Below are positions 19,517-29,411 of a stretch of 64,000 bases of DNA, piece by piece. Under the pieces are notes generated by a model. The model ran no database searches and was not told the DNA's origin. It saw nothing but the letters and a program-made list of their open reading frames with translations. Both the position numbers and the translations under genes were made by a program. Each line of letters opens with the position of its first letter. Within the stretch, counting starts at the first letter, position 1. Source of the DNA: Micromonospora inositola (GTDB lineage: Bacteria; Actinomycetota; Actinomycetes; Mycobacteriales; Micromonosporaceae); contig NZ_LT607754.1 of assembly GCF_900090285.1 (NCBI RefSeq), forward strand, positions 6,164,001 through 6,228,000, written 5' to 3'.

Positions 19517-20859
19517 GGCGGTCAGGCGCGCCACCGGCGAGGACCGGCGGCCGGCCGGGCGACGCCACGTACGGCTCCTGGCAGCTGCGGCGCCTCTCCC
19601 CCATGGTGACCGCCGGCCACCTCATCACCGCCCAGGTCGTCGTGGGCGCGGTCAGCCTCGTCATCAACGCGATGTCGGCGAGGACCATGGGGCCGGCGGG
19701 GCGAGGGGACCTGGCGCTGCTGCTGCAGATCACGTATGTCGCGAACCTCATCGCAGTCGCCGGCGTGGACCGGTCGTACGCGGCGACCGTGCCGCCGGAA
19801 CACGGTGTACGCAGCGCCATTCGGGACATGGTCAGGCTGGTCGCGCCGACGGCGGCGGTGGTAATCGTGGGGGCGGCGGCGGTGGCCTGGTGGATCGATG
19901 GCAGCGGTCGGCACCAGCGATTGCTGGCCGCAACCGGTCTCGTGCTGACCGCGTCGTCCCTGGTGGCCGCGTCGACGCTGCGTACGGCAGCGACAGCCAC
20001 CGGGGTGACCCGGCCCTACGTGCTGTCGGCCCTCGTCGGCCAGGTCACCCTGTTGGCCTCGGCCGCGCTTCTCACCGCCGCCGGTGTTGGGTCATCCGAC
20101 CTCTGGTTGCTGGGCTACGGGGCGGCGCTCAGCGTCGGCCCGCTCGCCGCCTGGCTGCTCCTGCGTCGCTCCGGCGGGCCGCCGGCACGAGCGACGCGTG
20201 ACCTCTTCGCCGCACGTCGGCTCGGTCTCCGACTGCTACCGGCGGCACTGGCGAGCATGGTGCTGCTCCGTGGGGACCGTCTGCTTCTACCCTGGCTGGG
20301 TTCGTACGACGACCTCGGTATCTACATCGTCGTGGCGACTCTGTCCGAGCTCGCCATCTGGCCGATCCAGAATCACCTGGATGCTCAGGCGCCCCGGTGG
20401 CACCAGCGGTTCCTCGCCGGTGAGATGCGGTGTCGAGGGCCGCTGCTGATCGCCTTCGGTTACGGGACCGTGGCGGGGCTCGTCCTGCTGGCTGCCGGCC
20501 ACCTGCTGGTGGTGCCGGTATTCGGGGTCGAGTACCGGGCCTCGACCGTGCTGCTCGTGCCGCTGTCCATCGGCACCGCCTTTCTGAGTGTCAGCAGGGC
20601 CGCCATCGGCCTCGGTGTCGCGGCCGGCCGGGCCCGGGTGGCCCTGGCCGCCGACATTCCCGCGATGGTCGTCTGCCTCGCCGCGTGCGTCCTGCTCATC
20701 CCCCGCTATGGCGCGCTGGGCGCCGCGGTGGCGTCAGCGCTGGCCTACGGGGTCGGCGCCGCCGTGGCCGTTCTCCTCTGCCTCACGGTGGCACGACGGG
20801 TCGCGGTCGCGGCACCGGACAGTCCCGTCGTGCCTCTCCAGTCCCTACCGCGGCGGTAA
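19513..20859 (+). CDS. Polysaccharide flippase (Wzx/MATE-like)
   Basis: 448-residue very hydrophobic protein with about 12 predicted transmembrane segments, of the MOP/Wzx type that flips undecaprenyl-linked repeat units across the membrane. Recognisable features are an N-terminal HLITAQVVVGAVSLVINAMS, the charged MRRSG start, and a mid-protein loop SMVLLRGDRLLLPWLGSYDD like that of other flippases. The GTG at 19513 overlaps the sugar-transferase stop (GTGA) with a GAGGAG ribosome site inside that gene. Confidence 0.82.
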   Translation: MRRSGAPPARTGGRPGDATYGSWQLRRLSPMVTAGHLITAQVVVGAVSLVINAMSARTMGPAGRGDLALLLQITYVANLIAVAGVDRSYAATVPPEHGVRSAIRDMVRLVAPTAAVVIVGAAAVAWWIDGSGRHQRLLAATGLVLTASSLVAASTLRTAATATGVTRPYVLSALVGQVTLLASAALLTAAGVGSSDLWLLGYGAALSVGPLAAWLLLRRSGGPPARATRDLFAARRLGLRLLPAALASMVLLRGDRLLLPWLGSYDDLGIYIVVATLSELAIWPIQNHLDAQAPRWHQRFLAGEMRCRGPLLIAFGYGTVAGLVLLAAGHLLVVPVFGVEYRASTVLLVPLSIGTAFLSVSRAAIGLGVAAGRARVALAADIPAMVVCLAACVLLIPRYGALGAAVASALAYGVGAAVAVLLCLTVARRVAVAAPDSPVVPLQSLPRR

Positions 20860-20894
20860 GCCGTCCCCCTTCCCACGCTCGATGCGGAGCTGCC

Positions 20895-22238
20895 ATGCAA
20901 CCAGTCATTGACCTGCCTGCGACGACCAGCGGCCGGAAGCAATCCACTCCACAGCGCCCCGGGGCCGCGGCACTTCAGGGGACCGCGGGAAGCACGTCGG
21001 AGCGGACGTTCTCGTGGACGCTGATCGCGGCCGTCTTCGTGCTGGCGCTCGCCGGGCGTTTCTCCCTGGATCGGCTGGGGCTGTCCATCCAGGGGGTGTC
21101 CGATCCACGTATGGCCGGATGCGTCTTCCTCGTGGTCGCTGTGCTCGTCTGGCAGGCCGGGCGGGCGGCCCGGGGCGAGGTCCAGCCCATGCCTGGGGTG
21201 GCACTGCTGTTCAGCGCGTTGATCGGCTTTCAACTCCTGTCGGCCCTCTGGTCCCCCACCGGTGCTCGTCTCGAGCGGGTGTCGTGGGATCTCGTGGTGC
21301 TGTGGGTCCTGGTGATCGCGACGGCCGTGTTCGCGGCGGGCGATCCGAGGCGGGCGGCCCGCGTACTGCTGGTGCTGCTGCTGGCCACCGCCATCCTGTA
21401 CGCGGCGAAGGGTTTCCTGGAAGGGCCGCAGGGCCAGGGGCGGTACTCGGCCTTCGGCAGCGGACCCAACGTGTTCGCCCGGGTGATCGCGACCGGAATC
21501 ATCGCCAACGTCACGCTGGCTGTGGTCCACCGCCGGAAACTGCTGCTCCTGCCGCTGCCGATCCTGGCACCGGCCGCGGTGCTGTCCGGATCACGCGGTG
21601 CACTGGTTTCCCTCGTCGGGGCCGCCGTGGTGTTCTTCCTGCTCTTCGTCCGACGCCGCCGGCTTCTCTACCTAACCAGCACCGTGATCGTCGGTGCCGT
21701 ACTCAGCTGGACGGCCTGGACGCTCTTCGGCAGCGACATCGCCACGCTGGTGAGCCGGCGGTACTCGTTGAGCGGGCTGCAGCAGACCGGCTTTTCCGAT
21801 CGTCCGATGCTCCTGTCGTTCGCGTGGTCGATGTTCGCCGAGCATCCGCTCTCCGGTGGCGGGCTTGACGGCTTCTTCGCGACGTACGGCATCGACTATC
21901 CGCACAACTACTTCCTCCAACTCGCCGCCGAGAGCGGCATCGCGGCGGTGTGTCTCCTGGTGCTCATCGCCGTGTCCTGGTGGCGAGGCGGACGCCCCTG
22001 GTCCACCACGCCAAAGGAGCAGGTGGGTTGCGCGGTGGTCGCCATCTACGTCGCGTTCGCCAGCAGCTTCTCCGGCGACTACTACGACACGCGGTTCCTG
22101 TGGATCTTCGCGGTGGCTGCGGTCATCCGGCCCCGCCAGGCGAGACCCGATCCCGGCAACGGCCTGCGTTCCGGCCGCCCTGCCGGCAGCGGGTACCGAT
22201 CGACCACACCTGTTCAATCGAGAGGAAACGTCCCATGA
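20895..22238 (+). CDS. O-antigen ligase/Wzy-like polymerase
   Basis: 447-residue membrane protein with about ten hydrophobic segments and the large periplasmic loop typical of the O-antigen ligase/polymerase family (FSDRPMLLSFAWSMFAEHPL, then the DYPHNYFLQLAAESG motif). It would polymerise or ligate the lipid-linked repeat units exported by the flippase. The ATG at 20895 follows a CGGAG site, and the first about 40 residues are cytoplasmic and disordered-looking. A longer upstream open frame overlaps the flippase gene and is not coding. It overlaps the following GT4 gene by ATGA. Confidence 0.83.
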   Translation: MQPVIDLPATTSGRKQSTPQRPGAAALQGTAGSTSERTFSWTLIAAVFVLALAGRFSLDRLGLSIQGVSDPRMAGCVFLVVAVLVWQAGRAARGEVQPMPGVALLFSALIGFQLLSALWSPTGARLERVSWDLVVLWVLVIATAVFAAGDPRRAARVLLVLLLATAILYAAKGFLEGPQGQGRYSAFGSGPNVFARVIATGIIANVTLAVVHRRKLLLLPLPILAPAAVLSGSRGALVSLVGAAVVFFLLFVRRRRLLYLTSTVIVGAVLSWTAWTLFGSDIATLVSRRYSLSGLQQTGFSDRPMLLSFAWSMFAEHPLSGGGLDGFFATYGIDYPHNYFLQLAAESGIAAVCLLVLIAVSWWRGGRPWSTTPKEQVGCAVVAIYVAFASSFSGDYYDTRFLWIFAVAAVIRPRQARPDPGNGLRSGRPAGSGYRSTTPVQSRGNVP

Positions 22239-23425
22239 ACGGCACCGACCGGACCCGTCGGGTCATCGTGTTGAACCAGTACGCGAAGCCCCGCTCGGAG
22301 GGTGGCGGTACGCGGCACACGGAGCTCTTCGAGCGCGTGCGAGGTTGGGAACACCTGATCATCGCCGGAAATCTCGACCACGCGTCGGGGCAGCGGTACC
22401 GGACCCAGGACCCGCACTTCGCACTCGTACCCGTATCGGCGTACCGGGGGAACGACCACCGCAGGGTGATCAGCTGCCTGACCTACTGCGTGACCGCCCT
22501 GTGGGAGGCGTTGCGCGGACCACGGCCGGACGTCGTCTACGCCTCCTCGCCGCACATCTTCGGCCCGGTTGCCGGCTGGCTGGCGGCTCGCCTGCGCGGG
22601 GCACGATTCGTCCTGGAGATCCGCGACCTCTGGCCGCAGTCGATCATCGACACCGGCCATCTGCGTGCCGGCTCCCTCGTCCACCGTGGCCTGCGGCAAC
22701 TGGAAACCTGGCTCTACCGGCGGGCCGACCGCATCGTCATCGTGGCGTCCGGATGGCGATCCTACTTCCAGCAGCGGGGCATCGACGACGCCATCGTGGA
22801 GTGGGTCAGCAACAGTGCCGAGCCCGAGGATTTCGACATCCGCCAGGATCTGATCCCCCTCCGTGACCGGTGCGACGCGCACGGCCGGCTGATCGTCTAC
22901 GCCGGCGCGCACGGACCGACCAACGGTCTCGATCTCCTGCTGGACGCCGCGGCGGAACTGCCCGAGCACACCTTCGCCCTGATCGGGGACGGCATCGAGA
23001 AGCAGCGGCTGGTTCATCGTGCCAGGGCAGAGGGGCTGAACAACGTCCGTTTCCTCGACGTGCTGCCCAAGCGGGAACTCGCCGGCATTCTCGGTGGCGC
23101 GGACATCGGCGTGCACGTGCTCGCCGACGCGGCGGTCTTCCGGCTGGGGCTCAGCCCGAACAAGCTGTACGACTACCTGGCGGCGGGCCTACCCGTCGTC
23201 ACCAACTCCCCCGACGAACCGCACGACATCGTCATGGAGTGCGGAGCCGGTATGGCGGTGGGGGTGGGAGAACTGGCCGCGGGCATCCGCAAGCTCGCCG
23301 GGCTGGACGACGCCACCCTGCGGGAAATGGGGCGCCAGGGCCGGGAGTACATCGCGAAGTACCGGTCCCGGACGGTGATGTCCGCTCGCCTGCAGCGCGT
23401 CCTCGACGAGGTCACCGGCGGCTGA
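22235..23425 (+). CDS. Glycosyltransferase family 4
   Basis: 396-residue GT-B glycosyltransferase. The N-terminal domain has VIVLNQYAKPRSEGGGTRH, with the glycine-rich loop of GT4 enzymes, and the LEIRDLWPQSIIDTG segment common in WbuB-like enzymes that act on amino sugars. The C-terminal donor domain has VYAGAHGPTNGLDLLLDAA and the RLGLSPNKLYDYLAAGLPVV region with the nucleotide-contacting residues. The ATG at 22235 overlaps the polymerase stop codon and has an AGAGGAAA ribosome site. It is the last gene of the locus and probably extends the lipid-linked sugar. Confidence 0.9.
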   Translation: MNGTDRTRRVIVLNQYAKPRSEGGGTRHTELFERVRGWEHLIIAGNLDHASGQRYRTQDPHFALVPVSAYRGNDHRRVISCLTYCVTALWEALRGPRPDVVYASSPHIFGPVAGWLAARLRGARFVLEIRDLWPQSIIDTGHLRAGSLVHRGLRQLETWLYRRADRIVIVASGWRSYFQQRGIDDAIVEWVSNSAEPEDFDIRQDLIPLRDRCDAHGRLIVYAGAHGPTNGLDLLLDAAAELPEHTFALIGDGIEKQRLVHRARAEGLNNVRFLDVLPKRELAGILGGADIGVHVLADAAVFRLGLSPNKLYDYLAAGLPVVTNSPDEPHDIVMECGAGMAVGVGELAAGIRKLAGLDDATLREMGRQGREYIAKYRSRTVMSARLQRVLDEVTGG

Positions 23426-23571
23426 CCAAACCACTGACGCGCGTCTCCGACCCCAGGAAGTCCGGCACCGGTCCGGGCACCCACGGTCAATGTCGCCCGG
23501 CCGTCTCATTGACATCGGTCTCCGCCACCGGGAAGGCTCGCCGTACAGGTCCTTCCACCAAAGGGGGCGCG

Positions 23572-26500
23572 ATGAGACCGACACGGCTGGCGATCGCCGG
23601 CGTGTTCACTCTGGTCGGCGCGATGGCGCTGACCGCACCGGCGAGCGCGCGGCCACCGTCCGATCCGGGCGGCCGCGACAGCTTGGAGGTGTACGTCGGC
23701 ACGGTCAACGCCCAGCAGCTCGATCGGCTGCGGGCGGCCGGGGTCGACCTGGACGAGGACCACCGGTCCGTCGACGCGGCCGGTGGCACGACGATCGAGA
23801 CCGTCCTCACCCGGCGGGAGGCCGCCCGCCTCACCGGCCAGGGTGTCCCACTGCGGGTCAAGAAGGTGCGCGGCAAGGACGCCTCCCAGGCGTTGCGCGA
23901 GCAGGCCGCCGCCGGCTGGCAGGCGTTCCGCTCGTACAGCGAGCCCGGCGGCATCCGGGACGAGCTCACCGCCACCGCCGCCCGGTTCCCCGGGCTGGCC
24001 AAGGTGGAGACCCTCGGCCGTACGGTGCAGGGGCAGCCGATCCTGGCGGTCAAGGTCACGAAGAACGCCCGGACGGTCGCGGACGGGAAGCGTCCCGCGG
24101 TGCTCTACGCCAGCACCCAGCACGCCCGGGAGTGGATCACTCCGGAGATGACCCGCCGGCTGCTGCACCACGTGCTGGACAACTACGGCATCGACGCGGA
24201 GATCACCCGGCTGGTGAACACCACCGAGCTGTGGTTCCTGCCGGTGGCCAACCCGGACGGCTACGACCACACCTTCACCCCGGGCAACCGGCTGTGGCGC
24301 AAGAACCTGCGGGACAACGACGGTGACGGCCGGATCACCAGCGCCGACGGCGTCGACCTGAACCGCAACTTCAGCTTCAAGTGGGGGTACGACGACGAGG
24401 GCTCCTCGCCCGAGCCGAACAGCGACACCTACCGCGGCGCCGGCCCCAACTCGGAGCCGGAGACCAAGGCCCTGGACCGGCTCTTCCAGCGGGTCGGCTT
24501 CGAGTTCTTCGTCAACTACCACTCGGCCGCGCAGCTGCTGCTCTACGGCGTGGGCTGGCAGGTGAGCACGCCGACCCCGGACGACGTGATCTACGAGGCG
24601 ATGGCCGGCGACGACGCCCACCCGGCGGTGCCCGGCTACGACCCGGACATCTCCGCCGAGCTGTACACCACCAACGGCGACACCGACTCGCACGCCCACG
24701 TCCGGTACGGCACCCTCGGCTTCACCCCCGAGATGTCGACCTGCCAGACGGCCGCCGCCTCCGACCCCGACGACCAGTGGCGGCCGGAGGACTGCGTCAG
24801 CGGCTTCATCTTCCCCGACGACGAGAAGCTGATCTCCGAGGAGGTGACGAAGAACCTGCCCTTCGCCCTCGCGGTGGCGAAGTCGGCCGCCGACCCGGAC
24901 GACCCCGTCTCGGTGGTCGGCCGGAGCACCCCGGACTTCCGGGTGGACGCCTTCGACACCTCGTACGGGCGGACCCAGCAGGTCGCCTCGACCACCCGAC
25001 GGGCGCTCAAGGACGTCCGGATGCACTACGTGGTCAACGGCGGCCGGCCGAAGACGGTCGAGGTCCGCGAGTGGCGGGGCGGCGAGCGGTACGGCGACAC
25101 GAACGACGACTACTACGCGGAGCTGCGCGGCACCGTGACCGGCACGAAACCGGGCGACCGGGTGGAGGTCTGGTTCACCGGGGTCAAGCCCCGCAAGGGC
25201 CCGGTGGCCAGCGAGCACTTCACCTACCGGGTGCACGCCGACATCGGCGGTGACGTGCTGGTGCTCGCCGCGGAGGACGTGACCGGGCTGAGCCCGGCGC
25301 AGAACGCCACCACCGCGAAGTACGCCGGCCAGATCGCCGCCTCCGTCGAGGCCGCCGGCCACCACGCCGACGTGTACGACTTCGACGCGATGGGTCGGCA
25401 GGCGCCGCACCCGCTCGGTGTGCTGTCGCACTACAGGGCGGTGGTCTGGGAGACCGGGGACGACATCATCCTCCGCTCCCCGGGCCAGGTCGGCGGCACC
25501 GCCGCCGAGGCCGCGCTCACCACCGAACTGGCCGTCCGCGACTACCTCAACGAGGGCGGCAAGGTGCTGGTCAGCGGCAAGTACGCGCTCTTCGCCCAGG
25601 GCGCCAACGGCAGCTACGTCTACCGGCCGGACGCCCCGCCGGAGTGCACCGACCCGGACGACGTGACCTGCCTGCCGCTGCTCAACGACTTCCAGCAGTA
25701 CTACCTGGGGGCGTACAACTACGTCAGCGACGGCGGCACCGACCCGGACGGCGACCCGTACCCGGTGCGCGGCTCGGACGGCGCGTTCGCCGGCTTTGAC
25801 GGGCAGCTCAACGCGGCCGGGTCGGCGGGCAACCAGGACCACACGGCGTCGTTCCTCACCACGTCGAGCTTCCTGCCGCCGGAGCAGTTCCCGCAGTTCG
25901 CCAGCTCCGCGGCGGTGGACTGGGCGCGGCCGGGAGCGGCGCCGTTCGACCCCCGGACCGGTGACTGGTACCTGTACAGCGGCCGGGCCGACGAGTCGTA
26001 CAAGCGGCTCACCCGGACCGTCGACCTGACCGCGGCGTCCGCGGGCCAGTTGCGCTTCTTCACCTCGTACGACGTCGAGCGGGACTGGGACTACCTGATC
26101 GTCGAGGCGCACGAGGTGGGCAGCGACCGGTGGACCACGCTGCCCGACCTCAACGGGCATACCGGGACGGCGACCGGGGAGAGCTGCCAGTCCGGCTGGG
26201 TGGCGCAGCTGCACCCGTTCCTGGGCCACTACCAGGGCGCCGACTGCTCCCCCACGGGCAGCACCGGCGCCTGGAACGCGGCCACCGGCGCGTCCGGCGG
26301 GTGGCAGGAGTTCGCCGTCGACCTGTCGGCGTACGCGGGCAGGAAGGTGGAGGTCTCCATCTCGTACGTCTCCGACTGGGGCACGCAGGGTCTCGGGGTG
26401 TTCCTCGACGACGCCCGGGTGATCGCCGACGGGACCGTGGTCTCGGAGACCTCGTTCGAGACGGCCGACCTGGGCGGCTGGACGGTGGCCGGCCCGCCGG

Positions 26501-26682
26501 CCGGGTCCGCCGGCGCGCCGAACGACTGGGCGCGCAGCCAGCAGGCGTTCGAGGAGGGCTCGGCGGTGGTCACCGACGACAGCGTCTACCTCGGCTTCGG
26601 CCTGGAGGGGCTGGACCCGGCGGCCCGGGACGACCTGGTCGCCCGGTCGCTGACCCACCTGACCGGCGCGCCGCGCCGGTAG
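23572..26682 (+). CDS. Secreted zinc carboxypeptidase (M14) with large C-terminal region
   Basis: 1036-residue exported M14 metallocarboxypeptidase. It has a Sec signal peptide (MRPTRLAIAGVFTLVGAMAL, cleavage near APASA at about 26) and a propeptide-like region to about residue 130. Zinc ligands are His184 and Glu187 in STQHAREWITPEM and His317 in NYHSA, with the catalytic Glu at 387 in GFTPEMST; DLNRNFSFKWG is also typical. After about residue 550 comes a long region with a Rossmann-like part (DVLVLAAEDVTGLSPAQN) and C-terminal beta-sandwich modules resembling immune-inhibitor-A/MAM segments. Most M14 enzymes are 300-450 residues. The ATG at 23572 is chosen for the signal peptide. Confidence 0.88.
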   Translation: MRPTRLAIAGVFTLVGAMALTAPASARPPSDPGGRDSLEVYVGTVNAQQLDRLRAAGVDLDEDHRSVDAAGGTTIETVLTRREAARLTGQGVPLRVKKVRGKDASQALREQAAAGWQAFRSYSEPGGIRDELTATAARFPGLAKVETLGRTVQGQPILAVKVTKNARTVADGKRPAVLYASTQHAREWITPEMTRRLLHHVLDNYGIDAEITRLVNTTELWFLPVANPDGYDHTFTPGNRLWRKNLRDNDGDGRITSADGVDLNRNFSFKWGYDDEGSSPEPNSDTYRGAGPNSEPETKALDRLFQRVGFEFFVNYHSAAQLLLYGVGWQVSTPTPDDVIYEAMAGDDAHPAVPGYDPDISAELYTTNGDTDSHAHVRYGTLGFTPEMSTCQTAAASDPDDQWRPEDCVSGFIFPDDEKLISEEVTKNLPFALAVAKSAADPDDPVSVVGRSTPDFRVDAFDTSYGRTQQVASTTRRALKDVRMHYVVNGGRPKTVEVREWRGGERYGDTNDDYYAELRGTVTGTKPGDRVEVWFTGVKPRKGPVASEHFTYRVHADIGGDVLVLAAEDVTGLSPAQNATTAKYAGQIAASVEAAGHHADVYDFDAMGRQAPHPLGVLSHYRAVVWETGDDIILRSPGQVGGTAAEAALTTELAVRDYLNEGGKVLVSGKYALFAQGANGSYVYRPDAPPECTDPDDVTCLPLLNDFQQYYLGAYNYVSDGGTDPDGDPYPVRGSDGAFAGFDGQLNAAGSAGNQDHTASFLTTSSFLPPEQFPQFASSAAVDWARPGAAPFDPRTGDWYLYSGRADESYKRLTRTVDLTAASAGQLRFFTSYDVERDWDYLIVEAHEVGSDRWTTLPDLNGHTGTATGESCQSGWVAQLHPFLGHYQGADCSPTGSTGAWNAATGASGGWQEFAVDLSAYAGRKVEVSISYVSDWGTQGLGVFLDDARVIADGTVVSETSFETADLGGWTVAGPPAGSAGAPNDWARSQQAFEEGSAVVTDDSVYLGFGLEGLDPAARDDLVARSLTHLTGAPRR

Positions 26683-26693
26683 CGGTCCGCGGG

Positions 26694-26727
26694 GGTGCGC
26701 CGGCGGTGGAGCCACCGCCGGCGCACC
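26694..26727. terminator. Perfect hairpin terminator after the carboxypeptidase gene
   Basis: A sixteen-base arm (26694-26709, GGTGCGCCGGCGGTGG) and its exact complement (26712-26727) are separated by two bases, 11 bp after the stop. Confidence 0.82.
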
Positions 26728-26774
26728 TTCCGGTACGTCCGACGCGTCCGACGCCGATGTGGTGAGCTGTACGG

Positions 26775-27698
26775 GTGGCGGGACTGGGTCTGGTGCTGCA
26801 CCCCACCCGGGACGTCTCCGAGGTGGTCGAGATCGTCGAGCGGTGGGCGGCGCGCCACCGCAAGACGCTGATCGTGCGCGCGGAGGACGCGCACCGGGTG
26901 CCGTCCAGCGTCGAGCCGGTCCCCGCCGGGGAGGTGGCCGTCCGCGCGGACGCGCTGATCAGCATCGGCGGGGACGGCACCATGCTGGGCGCGCTGCGCA
27001 TGGCCGTGCGCGACCCGAAGCCGGTGCTGGGGGTGCATCTGGGGCGGCTGGGGTTCCTCGTGGAGGTCGAGCCGCCGCACCTGCCTTCGGCGCTGGACCG
27101 GCTCAGCAGGCAGGACTTCACCGTCGAGTCGCACGCCTGCCTGGCCTGCGACGTGTGCGGCGACGACGTGGTGGCCTTCAACGACATCGCGCTGGTCCGC
27201 CAGCCCGGCTCCGGCTTCGTCACCGCCACCCTCGCCGTGGACGGCCAGCGGTACGGCTACTACCGCTGCGACGCCCTGGTGGTCAGCACGCCGACCGGCT
27301 CGACCGCGTACAGCTACGCCGCGGGCGGCCCGCTGGTCTCCCCGGCGGCGGACGCGGTGGTGGTGACCCCGTCGGCGCCGATGGCCGGCATCTCCCGCGC
27401 GGTGGTGCTCTCCCCGGAGGAGAAGATCCGGCTGGAACTTCAGCCGCACTCGGCGGCGGTGGCCGTCGAGATGGACGGGCTGGTGATCCGGGACGCGGCG
27501 ACCGAGGGGACCGTGGACATCAGCTACCGCCGCGATGCCGGTCTGGTGGTCCGCTTCGACCCGCTGCGCCATCAGGAGCGCAACCAGCTGAAGCTGAGCC
27601 TGCTCGACCTGCCGTTCCTGCCCGACCAGCTGCGCGAGCTGCTCCCCGAGGAGCTGCGGCGGGAGCGCGACCAGCGCGAGCTGGAGCCGCCCTGCTGA
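26775..27698 (+). CDS. nadK: NAD kinase
   Basis: 307-residue NAD(+) kinase that makes NADP(+). It has the GGDG motif in ISIGGDGTMLGALR (about residues 63-76), the AFNDIAL segment that binds NAD, and the conserved STPTGSTAYSYAAGGPLVSP loop. The length is normal. The GTG at 26775 gives the expected MAGLGLVLHPTRD start. It is convergent with pgm, with only 20 bp between stop codons and no clear terminator there. In many actinobacteria nadK sits beside recN or a TlyA-like methyltransferase gene; here it stands alone. Confidence 0.93.
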   Translation: MAGLGLVLHPTRDVSEVVEIVERWAARHRKTLIVRAEDAHRVPSSVEPVPAGEVAVRADALISIGGDGTMLGALRMAVRDPKPVLGVHLGRLGFLVEVEPPHLPSALDRLSRQDFTVESHACLACDVCGDDVVAFNDIALVRQPGSGFVTATLAVDGQRYGYYRCDALVVSTPTGSTAYSYAAGGPLVSPAADAVVVTPSAPMAGISRAVVLSPEEKIRLELQPHSAAVAVEMDGLVIRDAATEGTVDISYRRDAGLVVRFDPLRHQERNQLKLSLLDLPFLPDQLRELLPEELRRERDQRELEPPC

Positions 27699-27718
27699 CC
27701 GGGCCCCGCCCACCCTGC

Positions 27719-29362
27719 TCAGGCCTGCGCGAGCACCCCGTCGACCAGGGACTTGGCCTCCTCCTGGATCCGGGCCAGGTGCTCCGGGCCCTGGAACGAC
27801 TCGGCGTAGATCTTGTAGACCTCCTCGGTGCCGGAGGGGCGGGCGGCGAACCAGCCGGAAGCGGTGGTCACCTTGAGTCCCCCGATCGGGGCGCCGTTGC
27901 CGGGCGCGGTGGTGAGGGTGGCGGTGATCGGCTCACCGGCCAGCTCGGTCGCCGTCACCTGCTCCGGGGAGAGCTTCGCCAGCACCGCCTTCTGCTCCCG
28001 GCTGGCCGGGGCGTCGATTCGGGCGTACGCGGGCGCGCCGAAGCGCTCGGCCAGCTCCGCCCAGTGCCCGCTGGGGCTCCGCCCGGTGGTCGCGATGATC
28101 TCCGAGGCGAGCAGGCAGAGCAGGATGCCGTCCTTGTCGGTGGTCCAGGTGCTGCCGTCGCGGCGCAGGAACGACGCGCCCGCGCTCTCCTCGCCGCCGA
28201 AGCCGACCGCCCCGTCGAGCAGCCCCGGCACGAACCACTTGAAGCCGACCGGCACCTCCAGCAGCGGACGGCCCAGGTCCTCGGCCACCCGGTCGATCAT
28301 CGAGGAGGAGACCAGGGTCTTGCCGACCGCCGCCGCCGGCCCCCAGGCCGACCGGGTCCGGAACAGGTGGCCGATCGCCACCGCGAGGTAGTGGTTCGGG
28401 TTCATCAGCCCGCCGTCCGGGGTGACGATGCCGTGCCGGTCGGCGTCGGCGTCGTTGCCGGTGGAGACCTGGTACTTGTCGCGGGCCGCGATCAGCGAGG
28501 CCATCGCGTTCGGCGAGGAGCAGTCCATCCGGATCTTGCCGTCGCCGTCCAGGGTCATGAACCGCCAGGTCGGGTCGACCGTCGGGTTGATCACCGTCAG
28601 GTCGAGGCGGTGCCGCTCGGCGATCTCCCCCCAGTAGGCGACGCTGGCTCCGCCGAGCGGGTCCGCGCCGATGTGCACCCCCGCGTCCCGGATCGCGTCG
28701 ATGTCGATCGCGGCGGGCAGGTCGTCGACGTAGTGGGCGAGGAAGTCGTACGTCCCGGTGGTGTCGGCGGCGCGCGCCCGGGCGTACGGGATGCGCTTCA
28801 CCTCCTTGAGACCGGCGGCGAGGATCGCGTTGGCCCGGTCCTGGATCCACTTCGTGACGTCGGTGTCGGCGGGGCCGCCGTTGGTCGGGTTGTACTTGAA
28901 CCCGCCGTCGTCGGGCGGGTTGTGCGAGGGGGTGATCACGATGCCGTCGGCGAGCCCGCTGGTGCGGCCCCGGTTGTGGGTGAGGATCGCGTGCGACGCG
29001 GCCGGGGTCGGGGTGTAGCCGTCCCGGCTGTCCACCAGCACGGTGACGTCGTTGGCCGCGAGCACCTCGAGCGCGCTGACCTCGGCCGGGGTGGACAGCG
29101 CGTGGGTGTCCCGGGCCAGGAAGAGCGGCCCGTCGAGACCCTGCTGGCGCCGGTAGTCGCAGAGCGCCTGGGTGACCGCGAGGATGTGGTCCTCGTTGAA
29201 GGCGTTCTTCAGCGACGACCCGCGGTGCCCGGAGGTGCCGAAGGAGACCTGCTGCGCCGGGTCCGCCGGATCCGGGTGCTCGGCGTAGTAGGCGGTCACC
29301 AGCCGGGGCACGTCGACCAGGTCGGCGGGCTCGGCGGGCCGGCCGGCACGGGGATGGGCCAC
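27719..29362 (-). CDS. pgm: Alpha-D-glucose phosphate-specific phosphoglucomutase
   Basis: 547-residue phosphoglucomutase interconverting glucose-6-phosphate and glucose-1-phosphate. It has [13 protein letters not shown] near the N-terminus, the phosphoserine loop [20 protein letters not shown], the metal loop [14 protein letters not shown] and the sugar-binding [11 protein letters not shown] near-perfect AGGAGG site precedes the GTG at 29362 and fixes the start; the longer upstream open frame runs back through glgC. It lies 49 bp downstream of glgC on the same strand, so the two probably work as an operon supplying ADP-glucose. Confidence 0.95.
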   Translation of the reverse strand: MAHPRAGRPAEPADLVDVPRLVTAYYAEHPDPADPAQQVSFGTSGHRGSSLKNAFNEDHILAVTQALCDYRRQQGLDGPLFLARDTHALSTPAEVSALEVLAANDVTVLVDSRDGYTPTPAASHAILTHNRGRTSGLADGIVITPSHNPPDDGGFKYNPTNGGPADTDVTKWIQDRANAILAAGLKEVKRIPYARARAADTTGTYDFLAHYVDDLPAAIDIDAIRDAGVHIGADPLGGASVAYWGEIAERHRLDLTVINPTVDPTWRFMTLDGDGKIRMDCSSPNAMASLIAARDKYQVSTGNDADADRHGIVTPDGGLMNPNHYLAVAIGHLFRTRSAWGPAAAVGKTLVSSSMIDRVAEDLGRPLLEVPVGFKWFVPGLLDGAVGFGGEESAGASFLRRDGSTWTTDKDGILLCLLASEIIATTGRSPSGHWAELAERFGAPAYARIDAPASREQKAVLAKLSPEQVTATELAGEPITATLTTAPGNGAPIGGLKVTTASGWFAARPSGTEEVYKIYAESFQGPEHLARIQEEAKSLVDGVLAQA

Positions 29363-29411
29363 TGCGGGGACCTCCTGACGGGTTGCTGCGGTCTGCGGGG
29401 ACGGGCGGGGC

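Noticed and set aside
23506..26715. Open frame of 1069 codons antisense to the M14 carboxypeptidase gene
   Set aside because: It is an antisense mirror of a clear gene with intact catalytic motifs, and its translation has no recognisable domain.
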